From the NCBI GenBank assembly GCA_016934935.1, contig JAFGRW010000106.1, positions 124,001 through 188,000 on the forward strand: DNA of 64,000 bases, given 5' to 3'. This document shows positions 10,661 through 19,745 of this stretch, in pieces. Source of the stretch: Spirochaetota bacterium (lineage in GTDB: Bacteria > Spirochaetota > UBA4802 > JAFGJZ01). Each line of letters opens with the position of its first letter. Position 1 is the first letter of the stretch. A model generated the notes under the pieces. That model worked only from the letters and a program-made list of their open reading frames with translations, was not told the origin of the DNA and searched no databases. The position numbers were made by a program, and so were the translations under genes.

Positions 10661-12322
10661 TTGCCGATGGATGATCTTGACAAACTTCTTTTAAATGTGG
10701 ATAACGAAGTTGATTTTAAGACATTAAAAGAGGACGAAATACGGACTCATCAAAAAACTGTCCGTAAAGGTGATAGAAATATCGGTGATGAACAATTTGA
10801 TAATAATTTGTCTGACTCATTTGAATCTCTTTTTGAAAAATTAAAAGAAAAAAAAGAGATTCAGTTATTTTCTGAAAATCATTTAAACGGTCTTAAACCT
10901 CACTGGAATCACATAATCGATTTCAAAAACATATTGTCTGATCTAACTTTGCCGGATCCGGTTATCTTTGCCTTGCGGAAACACAAGTATAATCTTCTTA
11001 GATCAATTGAAAATATTGAAAGAATATATGAAGACTTTATTACAACACAATCGTATCAAAATATAGAAAAAATTGCCAAACAGGATTACCCCCGTTTCTT
11101 TCCTGCTATGGAATTGGATCATCAGAGAATCCAATTTCTTATACTCAAAGAGATATTTTTACGTTTAAGGGAAGTTAACTCGCATATTCGTAAAGAGTGG
11201 AAAGATCTTGCGACTAATATAAAAGTCATGACGTTGGCAAATGAATCAGGTGCATTTGTTGCAAGATGTGAAGATATAATAAGAAACGGGATAAACTGCT
11301 GTAAAGATGCCGATCTTTTCCTGGAATTCCTTGCTGCAATACTATATATTCCTCGAAAAGATTTTGACGTTCTGGAAAAGGATATTATTAATAGAATATA
11401 TTTTCGTGATTCATATGATTATGATTACAAAAGTCAGTTTAAACTTGAACCAAACGTAAAACCGCGAAACTCAAACACTCCGCAAGAATCAAAAAATAAT
11501 AAAAATAATGATAAAAAAATGGCTGTAAAGGGGTCAACCGGTCATTCAGAAAAAGATAACCATGTGCACAATGTTAATCCTGAAATTACTGAAAAAATAA
11601 GAAATCTTTACCGTGTTCCCGGCAAAAGTAGCTGGAACACAAAAGAACCCTATATAATAAAAATAGATCCTGTAAAACTTGATCATAATATTAATGATCT
11701 CGAATCTTCTATAGTATTTATTCCCGAATCTAAAAGTCATGAAGCAGTAGATGCTCTTGTCAAGCGGGCAATGATAAGATCCATGCATGCCGAAATAAGT
11801 GGAATTACAATTCGTTATGAAGAATTTATATTCAAGACCATTATCAAACTTGTTCAAAATATAACGAGTACGTATAAGGAAATATGTGAAGACATGGATC
11901 TGTTTATATATCACTGCGCACCAATGACAGTTTACAATATCCTTCTTCGCCGGTTTCACAAAGAATCTATCGGTGTTATTTTTAAAAAGATTTCAAAGCT
12001 TAAAATTGCGAGGATTTTGCCTTCAGAATATATTAAAAGTCTGGTAATGGTCTGGTTTAATGAAAATGTACATACTAAAGAGTTGCCTTATGACCGGATA
12101 CTTGATTTTAATCAAATAAAAACCGAATTGCAGAATCGTTATAATACTGAAATTGAAAATCATTTGAAAAAAATTAAAATAGCTGTTGAACACCATAGAG
12201 AAAAAACTGGTGTAATTCTCGATAAAAATGTGATACTCCATAAAAGGGCATTTGATCTTTTCAATGACATAGAGGTTGAAGTCTATTTAAGATTTCTGGA
12301 TAAAACCATTTTCAGGAAATGA
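10661..12322 (+). CDS. Hypothetical protein, 553 aa, with low-complexity Asn/Lys linker
   Basis: Long ORF starting 9 nt after the ftsH stop; no family motif recognised. Confidence 0.85.
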   Translation: MPMDDLDKLLLNVDNEVDFKTLKEDEIRTHQKTVRKGDRNIGDEQFDNNLSDSFESLFEKLKEKKEIQLFSENHLNGLKPHWNHIIDFKNILSDLTLPDPVIFALRKHKYNLLRSIENIERIYEDFITTQSYQNIEKIAKQDYPRFFPAMELDHQRIQFLILKEIFLRLREVNSHIRKEWKDLATNIKVMTLANESGAFVARCEDIIRNGINCCKDADLFLEFLAAILYIPRKDFDVLEKDIINRIYFRDSYDYDYKSQFKLEPNVKPRNSNTPQESKNNKNNDKKMAVKGSTGHSEKDNHVHNVNPEITEKIRNLYRVPGKSSWNTKEPYIIKIDPVKLDHNINDLESSIVFIPESKSHEAVDALVKRAMIRSMHAEISGITIRYEEFIFKTIIKLVQNITSTYKEICEDMDLFIYHCAPMTVYNILLRRFHKESIGVIFKKISKLKIARILPSEYIKSLVMVWFNENVHTKELPYDRILDFNQIKTELQNRYNTEIENHLKKIKIAVEHHREKTGVILDKNVILHKRAFDLFNDIEVEVYLRFLDKTIFRK

Positions 12323-14333
12323 TTCTTAGATAGCGATTATTCATATTATCTTTGAACTCATTTGTTGAAGAATTATCTATTTCAATTTGAGCCTTTTCCC
12401 GGGCAATTAAAAGAATTTCCCTGTCGTTAATAATATCCGCGTAAACGAAATCGCTGTTAAAACCGGACTGCAGTAATCCCGTTATCTCTCCGGCTCCACG
12501 CATTTCCAGATCTTTCTCGGCTATATAAAATCCGTCATCAGATTCAGCAAGAACATTAATTCGCTTTAGTGTGGTTTCGGGAATTGAATCATTATAGCAT
12601 AACACACAAAAAGAGGGTAAATTTCCACGGCCAACCCTTCCTCTTAGCTGATGCAGTTGAGCCAAACCAAATCTCTCAGGATGTAGAATAACAATTACAG
12701 TAGCGTTGGGAACATCGATTCCCACCTCAATTACAGTTGTCGAGACAAGAATAGATGAACTTTTCTCTAAAAAATCATTCATGACTTTTTCTTTCTCTTC
12801 ACCTTTCATTTTACCGTGGAGAACAGATATTTTATGGTTTTTGAATCTTTTGTTTAATTTTTCTGAATATTCTTCAACAGAAGAAAGCTCGGAATCTTCA
12901 TTAGCTTCAATAAGCGGAAGTACAAAAAAACATTGTTGCCCTAAATTTATATATTTTTCCACAGAACGGTACATGGCTTCAGTACGGCTTTCAGGGATAA
13001 GAACTGTTTTAACAGGAATGCGGCCGGCAGGCTTCTGTTTTAAAAATGAAACTTCCATATCACCATAGAGAGTGAGAGCCAGTGAACGGGGAATCGGTGT
13101 TGCACTCATAGAAAGCAGGTGAACCGATTGCGATTTTTTTCTAAGAGCATAACGTTGTTGTATGCCGAATCTATGCTGTTCATCTATAACAGCTAAAGAT
13201 AGATCTTTGAAAGAAACCGTATTTTGAATTAATGCGTGAGTGCCAACAGCAACATCTACTGAGCCGGATTCAAGCCCGAATAATATCTGTTCTCTTTCCC
13301 TGGGCTTAGTGGCACCTGTTAACAGGGCAATATTTATATCAGGTAGCATCTTTGTCAGGGTTTCATAATGCTGTCGGGCAAGTAGCGACGTAGGAGCCAT
13401 AAAGGCACTCTGCTTTTTTTTCTTTGCCAGAACATAACAAAGGCCCGCTGCCACTGCGGTTTTTCCCGATCCGACATCTCCCTGTAAAAGGTTATTCAAG
13501 ACTTTACCGTTTGCGATATCTGCAGATAGACTTTTGAGTACCTTGTTCTGGTCTTTTGTTAAAGTAAACGGTAATAAAGAGATAAATTCATTAATATGTA
13601 AGTCAATCCCTGAACAGGCAGTGGTAATGGAAGATAATTTTTTCTGATGTAGTACGAGTATTTGAAGGAAAAAAAGCTCCGAAAACGCAAGGCGCTCTCT
13701 TACTTTAACAATATCAGAGAGTTCCATAGGAAAATGGTTTAAATAGAGAGCTTTTCCCAGAGTAAGATCAGAAAAAGAGCTGTAATAGTCTGAGAGTATG
13801 TCATCGTATTCGGCAGACAGGTGATCTTCGCAAGCATGTTTGATTATCTTTCTCATTACTTTTGATGAGACACCTTTATCTTTCATCGCTCCGGGAATTG
13901 AATAATAGGGTAGTATGCGCCCTGTGTTCACTGAAGAATCATTAAGCTCATATTCGGGATGAACCATTACAGGACCGCCTCTGCGACTGACTTTACCCGA
14001 CAAAACAACTTCGGTATCGAGTGAAAGCTGTTCCCCATGGTATTTAAAACCACCAAAAAAAAGAACCTTTATGCTGCCGCTATGGTCAGAAACCGTAATT
14101 TCCAGAAATTTCCTTGATCCTCCCGTTATTCGGGAAGAGGTAACTGTACCTTTAAGCGTAATATATTCTCCGTCGAGGCACTGTTCAATAAGCTTGTTCG
14201 AAGAGAGATCAACATACTTATATGGCCTAATAAATAAAAGATCTTCTACGCAGTTTACTCCCATAAAGTCACTAAAAAGTGCAGCCCGTTTAGCTCCAAC
14301 TGACGGAAGAACTACTATAGGATCATCCAGCAT
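12312..14333 (-). CDS. recG: ATP-dependent DNA helicase RecG
   Basis: LLQGDVGSGKTAVA, DEQHRFGIQQR, SMSATPIPRSLA, QLRGRVGRG motifs; wedge domain N-terminus. Confidence 0.97.
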   Translation of the reverse strand: MLDDPIVVLPSVGAKRAALFSDFMGVNCVEDLLFIRPYKYVDLSSNKLIEQCLDGEYITLKGTVTSSRITGGSRKFLEITVSDHSGSIKVLFFGGFKYHGEQLSLDTEVVLSGKVSRRGGPVMVHPEYELNDSSVNTGRILPYYSIPGAMKDKGVSSKVMRKIIKHACEDHLSAEYDDILSDYYSSFSDLTLGKALYLNHFPMELSDIVKVRERLAFSELFFLQILVLHQKKLSSITTACSGIDLHINEFISLLPFTLTKDQNKVLKSLSADIANGKVLNNLLQGDVGSGKTAVAAGLCYVLAKKKKQSAFMAPTSLLARQHYETLTKMLPDINIALLTGATKPREREQILFGLESGSVDVAVGTHALIQNTVSFKDLSLAVIDEQHRFGIQQRYALRKKSQSVHLLSMSATPIPRSLALTLYGDMEVSFLKQKPAGRIPVKTVLIPESRTEAMYRSVEKYINLGQQCFFVLPLIEANEDSELSSVEEYSEKLNKRFKNHKISVLHGKMKGEEKEKVMNDFLEKSSSILVSTTVIEVGIDVPNATVIVILHPERFGLAQLHQLRGRVGRGNLPSFCVLCYNDSIPETTLKRINVLAESDDGFYIAEKDLEMRGAGEITGLLQSGFNSDFVYADIINDREILLIAREKAQIEIDNSSTNEFKDNMNNRYLRIIS

Positions 14334-14653
14334 TATTCCGTTGTCTCCTCTGCTATATACCAGACGCTATTGGGTATCTGTACGTATTTTCCCTCTTTTG
14401 TATAAAAATATACGTAATCGCGATCCTGATTCCCCGAAGTGATCTTTTCGACTCCAACCCAGCGTTTAACTATTTTCCCGTTCATATCAAACACGGTTAC
14501 CGTTAAATCCATACCAGTTATGGATTCAATTTTTCGTTTAAATACGTTACGCTGTTCGTATGTGAAGAAATATTTAAAATAGATAAACGTACCGGCGATA
14601 CCGGCAATAAGCAGAACTATAAGAGTTGTATAAATTTTGCTTTTAAATTTCAC
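14333..14653 (-). CDS. Hypothetical single-pass membrane protein, 106 aa
   Basis: N-terminal TM helix; start precedes and is contiguous with recG on the same strand (1-nt overlap). Confidence 0.75.
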   Translation of the reverse strand: MKFKSKIYTTLIVLLIAGIAGTFIYFKYFFTYEQRNVFKRKIESITGMDLTVTVFDMNGKIVKRWVGVEKITSGNQDRDYVYFYTKEGKYVQIPNSVWYIAEETTE

Positions 14654-14829
14654 AGCCGCCTCACTTTTTCCAGAATAGTGGTGTAAAAATAATTGGGAAT
14701 GATATCAGGATAATATAGCAGAAAGCAGCACCGGCTATTACTATTTGCATGCAGATAACTTAAAACGATTGTTATGAGTGTCAAGATATTTTACTTGACA
14801 GTGGTTGTTTTTACTTAACAGATGTTAGC

Positions 14830-16020
14830 GTGAAAAGAATAATAATTCATATAGATATGGATGCATTTTTTGCTGCTGTTGAGCAAAACGATAATCCTGA
14901 ATTTAAAGGCAAACCTGTAGTCATCGGTGCCGATCCCGAGGGTGGCAAGGGGCGCGGAGTCGTGTCTACAGCTTCTTATGAAGCACGCAAATACGGAATA
15001 AGGTCAGCCATGCCGGTAAGTGAGGCATATCGAAGATGTCCCGATGCAATTTTTATTCGCGGTAATATGTACAGGTATAAGGAAGTCTCGGATACAATCA
15101 TGTCGGTTTTTAGATCGTTTTCACCAGTTGTAGAGCCCCTTAGTCTCGATGAGGCTTTTCTGGATTGCAGTGGATCTTCTAAAATTTTTGGATCACCAGT
15201 TGAGATTGCTCAAAAAATAAAAAACTCCATATATCAGTCTACAGGCCTTACCTCTTCGGCCGGAATATCGGCGGTCAAATCGGTAGCAAAAATTGCTTCT
15301 GACCTTAGAAAACCCGACGGTTTGACAATATGTCAGGAAGGCAACGAAATAGAGTTTTTAAAAGATTTGAGTATATCCCGTCTTTGGGGTGTTGGTAAAA
15401 AATCATACAAGATACTGACTGATATGGGTTTTTACAAAATAGGCGACATCAGTTCCAGAACTAGAAAAGACATGGAGCTTATTCTTGGAAGAAGTGGGGC
15501 AGAACTATGGGATCTTTCAAGGGGAATCGATTTTAGACCAGTTGCTTCAGAAAATGAGAGGCGAAAATCAATAAGTGAAGAGATAACTTTCAAAGAAGAT
15601 AAAAAATCCTTTGACGAATTAACACATACATTAAAATATATATGTGACAGCCTCTCTTTCTCTTTATGTAAAGAGGCTTGTAAAGCACGCACAATAACAC
15701 TTAAACTCCGTTATGACAGTTTTGAAACAATTACTCGTGGTAAAACCGTTGCTGAGTGTACCAGATCCTATAATGTGATTTTCAATACTGTTTTAGAAAT
15801 AATGGGAAGTTGTCTTGTGATAGGCCGTCGTGTCAGGTTGATCGGTGTCTCGTTAAGTAATCTTGAGTATGGAAAATATGAGTCTCAGCCTGATCTGTTT
15901 TCTTTAAAAGAGAGTTTAATTGAATCGCCACTGGATAATGTTATTAACGATCTTAAAATTAAGTATGGTTCCAAAATTAAAAGAGCGTCACTTTTACGCC
16001 ATGGGAGAGATAATGAGTAA
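14830..16020 (+). CDS. dinB: DNA polymerase IV (Y-family)
   Basis: HIDMDAFFAAVEQ, SLDEAFLDCSGS, TSSAGISAVKSVAKIASD. Confidence 0.97.
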   Translation: MKRIIIHIDMDAFFAAVEQNDNPEFKGKPVVIGADPEGGKGRGVVSTASYEARKYGIRSAMPVSEAYRRCPDAIFIRGNMYRYKEVSDTIMSVFRSFSPVVEPLSLDEAFLDCSGSSKIFGSPVEIAQKIKNSIYQSTGLTSSAGISAVKSVAKIASDLRKPDGLTICQEGNEIEFLKDLSISRLWGVGKKSYKILTDMGFYKIGDISSRTRKDMELILGRSGAELWDLSRGIDFRPVASENERRKSISEEITFKEDKKSFDELTHTLKYICDSLSFSLCKEACKARTITLKLRYDSFETITRGKTVAECTRSYNVIFNTVLEIMGSCLVIGRRVRLIGVSLSNLEYGKYESQPDLFSLKESLIESPLDNVINDLKIKYGSKIKRASLLRHGRDNE

Positions 16021-16816
16021 AGAGAATAAATACATAGTATTTGATATTGAGTCGGTGCCGGATGGAAAACTTATAAAGGATGTTAAGTATCCCGGAGAAG
16101 ATATCAGTGAAGACGAAGCAATCTCCAGACTTCAGGATGAAATCATGGATAAAACCGCCGGGAAATCAAATTTTATACCCGTAACGATGCAATATCCGGT
16201 AAGTGTTGTTGTCGCATTGATTGCTGAAGATTTAACAATAAATGAAATCAAATCCCTTGATTATGGAAATTTCCGGGCATCCGAAATTTCAAGAAGCTTC
16301 TGGTTCAGGGTGGAAGTTCTTGATAAGAAAGCGTCTCTTGTAACTTTTAATGGGCGCGGTTTTGATGTCCCTCTTATGGAACTAATGGCCTATCGCTATG
16401 GCCATGAGATGAAACGGCATCTTACTGACAAATTCGGAACACGCTTCCGTTTTGGCACACGCCATATAGATCTTCAGGATTTTATCGGTAATTACAACGC
16501 GATAGGTGTATTCGGTGGTCTGAATATGCTCGCTAAAACCATCGGCTTACCCGGGAAAACTGATACAGCTGGTGATCAGGTTTATGACCTTTACAGAGAG
16601 GGTAAAATAGAGCAGATTAATGACTATTGTATTCATGATGTCCTGGATACGTATCTGGTTTTTTTACGCACAAGGGTTATGCTGGGTGATATTACACTTG
16701 ATGATGAAAAGAGAATTCGTGAAAACTGCTTCACATATTTAAAAGAGAATTGTGAATATAAAAACGCGGCAGAGAGCTATCTTTCACATATAAAAGATTT
16801 TGAACCCTGGCCCTGA
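16013..16816 (+). CDS. Predicted 3'-5' exonuclease, PolB-like (DEDDy family)
   Basis: FDIESVPDG (Exo I), TFNGRGFDVPLM (Exo II), YCIHDVLDTY (Exo III YxxxD). Start taken as ATG 16013, overlapping the dinB stop by 8 nt, not the ORF-track start at 15920. Confidence 0.88.
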   Translation: MSKENKYIVFDIESVPDGKLIKDVKYPGEDISEDEAISRLQDEIMDKTAGKSNFIPVTMQYPVSVVVALIAEDLTINEIKSLDYGNFRASEISRSFWFRVEVLDKKASLVTFNGRGFDVPLMELMAYRYGHEMKRHLTDKFGTRFRFGTRHIDLQDFIGNYNAIGVFGGLNMLAKTIGLPGKTDTAGDQVYDLYREGKIEQINDYCIHDVLDTYLVFLRTRVMLGDITLDDEKRIRENCFTYLKENCEYKNAAESYLSHIKDFEPWP

Positions 16817-16875
16817 TTTGAATATTAGTGCTGTATAAAAAATAATATGATTAATACGCAATAAACGGAATCGAT

Positions 16876-16983
16876 ATGTCTGAGTCAAGAGTATGGTTAA
16901 TAACCGGTGCAGCAAGGGGAATGGGACTTATAAAAAACTTGATTTTTCACTGGAATATTAATTCTGTACATTTTTATAACTAA
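16876..16983 (+). pseudogene. Truncated N-terminal relic of a short-chain dehydrogenase/reductase (SDR)
   Basis: ATG...TAA encoding MSESRVWLITGAARGMGLIKNLIFHWNINSVHFYN; TGAARGMG matches the SDR cofactor motif TGxxxGxG, then homology ends abruptly. Confidence 0.6.
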
Positions 16984-17009
16984 TCAATAATGAAAGAGCA
17001 GGTAATTAT

Positions 17010-17930
17010 TTGAAAACCGATATATTTGACAATCTTAAGTCGTACGGAAAAGTATTAAAAGATGAACCCATGAGCAATTACACCTCCTTTAAAACAGGTG
17101 GTTGTGCTGACTATCTGGTTTATCCCGCCTCTATGGATAAGTGTGCAGAGCTTATTGAATATTTAAATAAATCTGAATGCGGCTACACTGTTTTGGGGGG
17201 GTGCACCAATCTTGTTGTCGGAGATATGGGTATTAGGGGTGTTGTAATTATCATATCTGATTTGACCGAAGGATTTAACGAAATAAAAGTGGTCGATGAA
17301 AATACAATATATGCGGGGGCCGGTGTTAAGAAATCGGAATTTATAAATTTTACCGCGGAAAACTGTTTTGACGGAATGCATTTTATGGTTGGTATTCCGG
17401 GGTGTATTGGTGGCGGCATAATAATGAACGCCGGAACATATATGGGTACATTCTCCTCTGTTTTAAAAAAAGTCTATTTTATAAATAACCGTGGTCAGAG
17501 CAAAAGTAAAGAGATCGACTCTACCATGGGGCAATACAGACATCTTGATCTGGAAGCTGAATGTGCTGTGGTAACAGGAGCCGATTTCTCGTTGCCAAAA
17601 TCAGATAATAAAGATTTGGTTATACAAAAGATCAACGACATAATCGAAGACCGCAAGCAGAAACATCCCTGGGATTACCCCAGCGCTGGATCAGTTTTCA
17701 AAAATCCCGAAAACGAGGCCTCCTGGAAACTTGTAAACGATTGCGGTCTGAAAGGGTATTCTATAGGTGGCGCTCAGGTTTCCGAAAAGCATACCAATTT
17801 TATCATTAATAAGGGTGAAGCAAATTCTGCCGAGATTAGGGCACTCGTTTCGTATATTCAATCGCAGGTAAAAATAAAATACGGAATAGAACTTCATACC
17901 GAGATAAGAATGATAGGCGAGTTTCATTGA
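17010..17930 (+). CDS. murB: UDP-N-acetylmuramate dehydrogenase (MurB)
   Basis: YTSFKTGG, VLGGCTNLVVGD, GIPGCIGGGIIMNAG, YPSAGSVFKNP; TTG start. Confidence 0.96.
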   Translation: MKTDIFDNLKSYGKVLKDEPMSNYTSFKTGGCADYLVYPASMDKCAELIEYLNKSECGYTVLGGCTNLVVGDMGIRGVVIIISDLTEGFNEIKVVDENTIYAGAGVKKSEFINFTAENCFDGMHFMVGIPGCIGGGIIMNAGTYMGTFSSVLKKVYFINNRGQSKSKEIDSTMGQYRHLDLEAECAVVTGADFSLPKSDNKDLVIQKINDIIEDRKQKHPWDYPSAGSVFKNPENEASWKLVNDCGLKGYSIGGAQVSEKHTNFIINKGEANSAEIRALVSYIQSQVKIKYGIELHTEIRMIGEFH

Positions 17931-18739
17931 ACAGTTCTTTATACGACAAAACTTTTTGCGCTCTTGATATTGAGACTACCGGAGTAAATCCTTTCAAGGA
18001 CAAGATAATTGAGATTGGAATCGTACGGTTCCGCATAGGTCAGGAGCAGAACAATACATATCAGTCTCTTATTGACCCATTAATCCCTGTATCCGAACAA
18101 TCACGTCTTATTCACAATATTTCTCAAGAAGAACTTGAAGGTAAGCCGCTATATTCGGATATATATTGCTCTATCAAGGAGTTCATTGAAGATTCAATAC
18201 TGGTGATTCAGAACCCCCAGTTTGATCTGTCCTTTATTCAGTCAGAAAACAGAGCCGCTGGCTTGCCGTTTTTCAGTAACAGATCTTTCGATACTGTATC
18301 ACTTGCCAAGAAGGTCTTTAAAGGATTAAAAAATCATAAATTAGAAACAGTTTCCAGACACCTCAATTGTATAAGGAACTTTCACAGAGCACTTGACGAC
18401 GCGTTTTGCTGTATGGACATTTTTCTGGAGGGCGTCAGGAGAACTGATCCGGGTCGTATTTTTACTATTTCAGATTTGTATAATATTTGCGGCTTTGATA
18501 TTCAGGAGCGGGTATATAAGGATGTTGGCAGCCGTAAAATAAGAGGAGTAAACATATCGCCAGATAAAGAATACGAGATCATATATTGTGATCGGGCAGG
18601 GCAGACAACCGAAAGAAAAATACTGTGTAAAAAAATTATAAAAAACGGCTCCACATATTTTGTCCATGCCTTTTGCTACTTGAGGGAGCAAGATCGTTTT
18701 TTTAAATTTTCACGTATAAAAAATGCGACATTATGCTGA
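17927..18739 (+). CDS. DnaQ-like exonuclease (DNA pol III epsilon / PolC-type 3'-5' exonuclease domain)
   Basis: ALDIETTGVNPFKDKIIEIG, IQNPQFDLSFI, HRALDDAFCCMDIF (DEDDh). Confidence 0.9.
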   Translation: MNSSLYDKTFCALDIETTGVNPFKDKIIEIGIVRFRIGQEQNNTYQSLIDPLIPVSEQSRLIHNISQEELEGKPLYSDIYCSIKEFIEDSILVIQNPQFDLSFIQSENRAAGLPFFSNRSFDTVSLAKKVFKGLKNHKLETVSRHLNCIRNFHRALDDAFCCMDIFLEGVRRTDPGRIFTISDLYNICGFDIQERVYKDVGSRKIRGVNISPDKEYEIIYCDRAGQTTERKILCKKIIKNGSTYFVHAFCYLREQDRFFKFSRIKNATLC

Positions 18740-19030
18740 TATTCGTTCGTTTGTTACACGACTGTTAAAAAAATTATTTAATTGCAGTCTAATTAATAGT
18801 GATTCTAACCATTCAGAAGATATGAATGAAAATGGTTTGCTTTTCTTTTCTTTTTCGTTTTTAAGAAAAATCAGAAAACCAATAAATGCTGAGTGAATGT
18901 AGTGGGTAGATGATAGATCAAGAACTATATTTTCTTCAACTAACTGATCACTCATCATATAGAGCTCAGGAATCTGTTCAAAAGTAATACGATCAGGGAA
19001 AAAACATCTATTATTCTTTATTATTATCAT
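18731..19030 (-). CDS. STAS-domain-like protein (divergent, non-canonical phospho-site)
   Basis: IVLDLSSTHYIHSAFIGFLIFLKN resembles the STAS core VVDxxxVxxxDSSGxGxL; tail overlaps the convergent exonuclease gene by 9 nt. Confidence 0.55.
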   Translation of the reverse strand: MIIIKNNRCFFPDRITFEQIPELYMMSDQLVEENIVLDLSSTHYIHSAFIGFLIFLKNEKEKKSKPFSFISSEWLESLLIRLQLNNFFNSRVTNERISA

Positions 19031-19136
19031 GTGATTACCCCCATGTTGTATATCGTCTGTAAAGCCTCATTACTTAAGAAAGTTTTTTTAAATCTGATAA
19101 TATTTGGGGTTGTTGTTAATAATCTTCGAGGTTGCC

Positions 19137-19745
19137 ATGAATCATCTTAAAAATATACCCTTATCTATTCCTTATAAAGAGATATATGCACGTCTTGGGT
19201 ATTCTGTACATAAAACTTCGCTGCAGAAAAGTGAGAAAGACAGAATAGATGCTATTATCCGTGATGGATTTTCGCTATGCAATTTCCAGGGAATTTATAA
19301 ACAGGTTAAGATTTTGTCAGTAACCCAAAAGGGTTTTATACTTGAAAGTGGTCATGAAATAGAGTCTGTATATCTTAAAGACAAACTTAAGGAGTATGGC
19401 TCAATGATAATGATGGCAGCATCTGCAGGTAGAATTGTGACTGAAACAGTTACAGAACTTATGAAGAAAGGAGATAACGGAATAGCTGTTATTTATGATG
19501 CAACCGCTAGTGAATCTGCAGATGCAGTTCTGGATTATCTTCAAAAACATATAAATATGCAGTTTGCCAGATCTGGAATGGCAATATCTCGTTTACGGTA
19601 TTCTCCTGGTTATGGGGATATTGATCTTTCAGTTCAAAAAATAATTTACGATATACTTGAATTACAAGACTATGGAATAATTCTAACAGAATATTTTCAG
19701 CTTATACCAGAAAAAAGCGTATTGGCTATTGCGGGTTTATCATGA
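19137..19745 (+). CDS. Vitamin B12-dependent methionine synthase activation-domain protein (stand-alone)
   Basis: RLRYSPGYGDIDLSVQKIIYDIL motif of the reactivation domain; adjacent to MetH-like genes. Start taken at ATG 19137 with AGG upstream; ORF track starts at 19104. Confidence 0.85.
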   Translation: MNHLKNIPLSIPYKEIYARLGYSVHKTSLQKSEKDRIDAIIRDGFSLCNFQGIYKQVKILSVTQKGFILESGHEIESVYLKDKLKEYGSMIMMAASAGRIVTETVTELMKKGDNGIAVIYDATASESADAVLDYLQKHINMQFARSGMAISRLRYSPGYGDIDLSVQKIIYDILELQDYGIILTEYFQLIPEKSVLAIAGLS

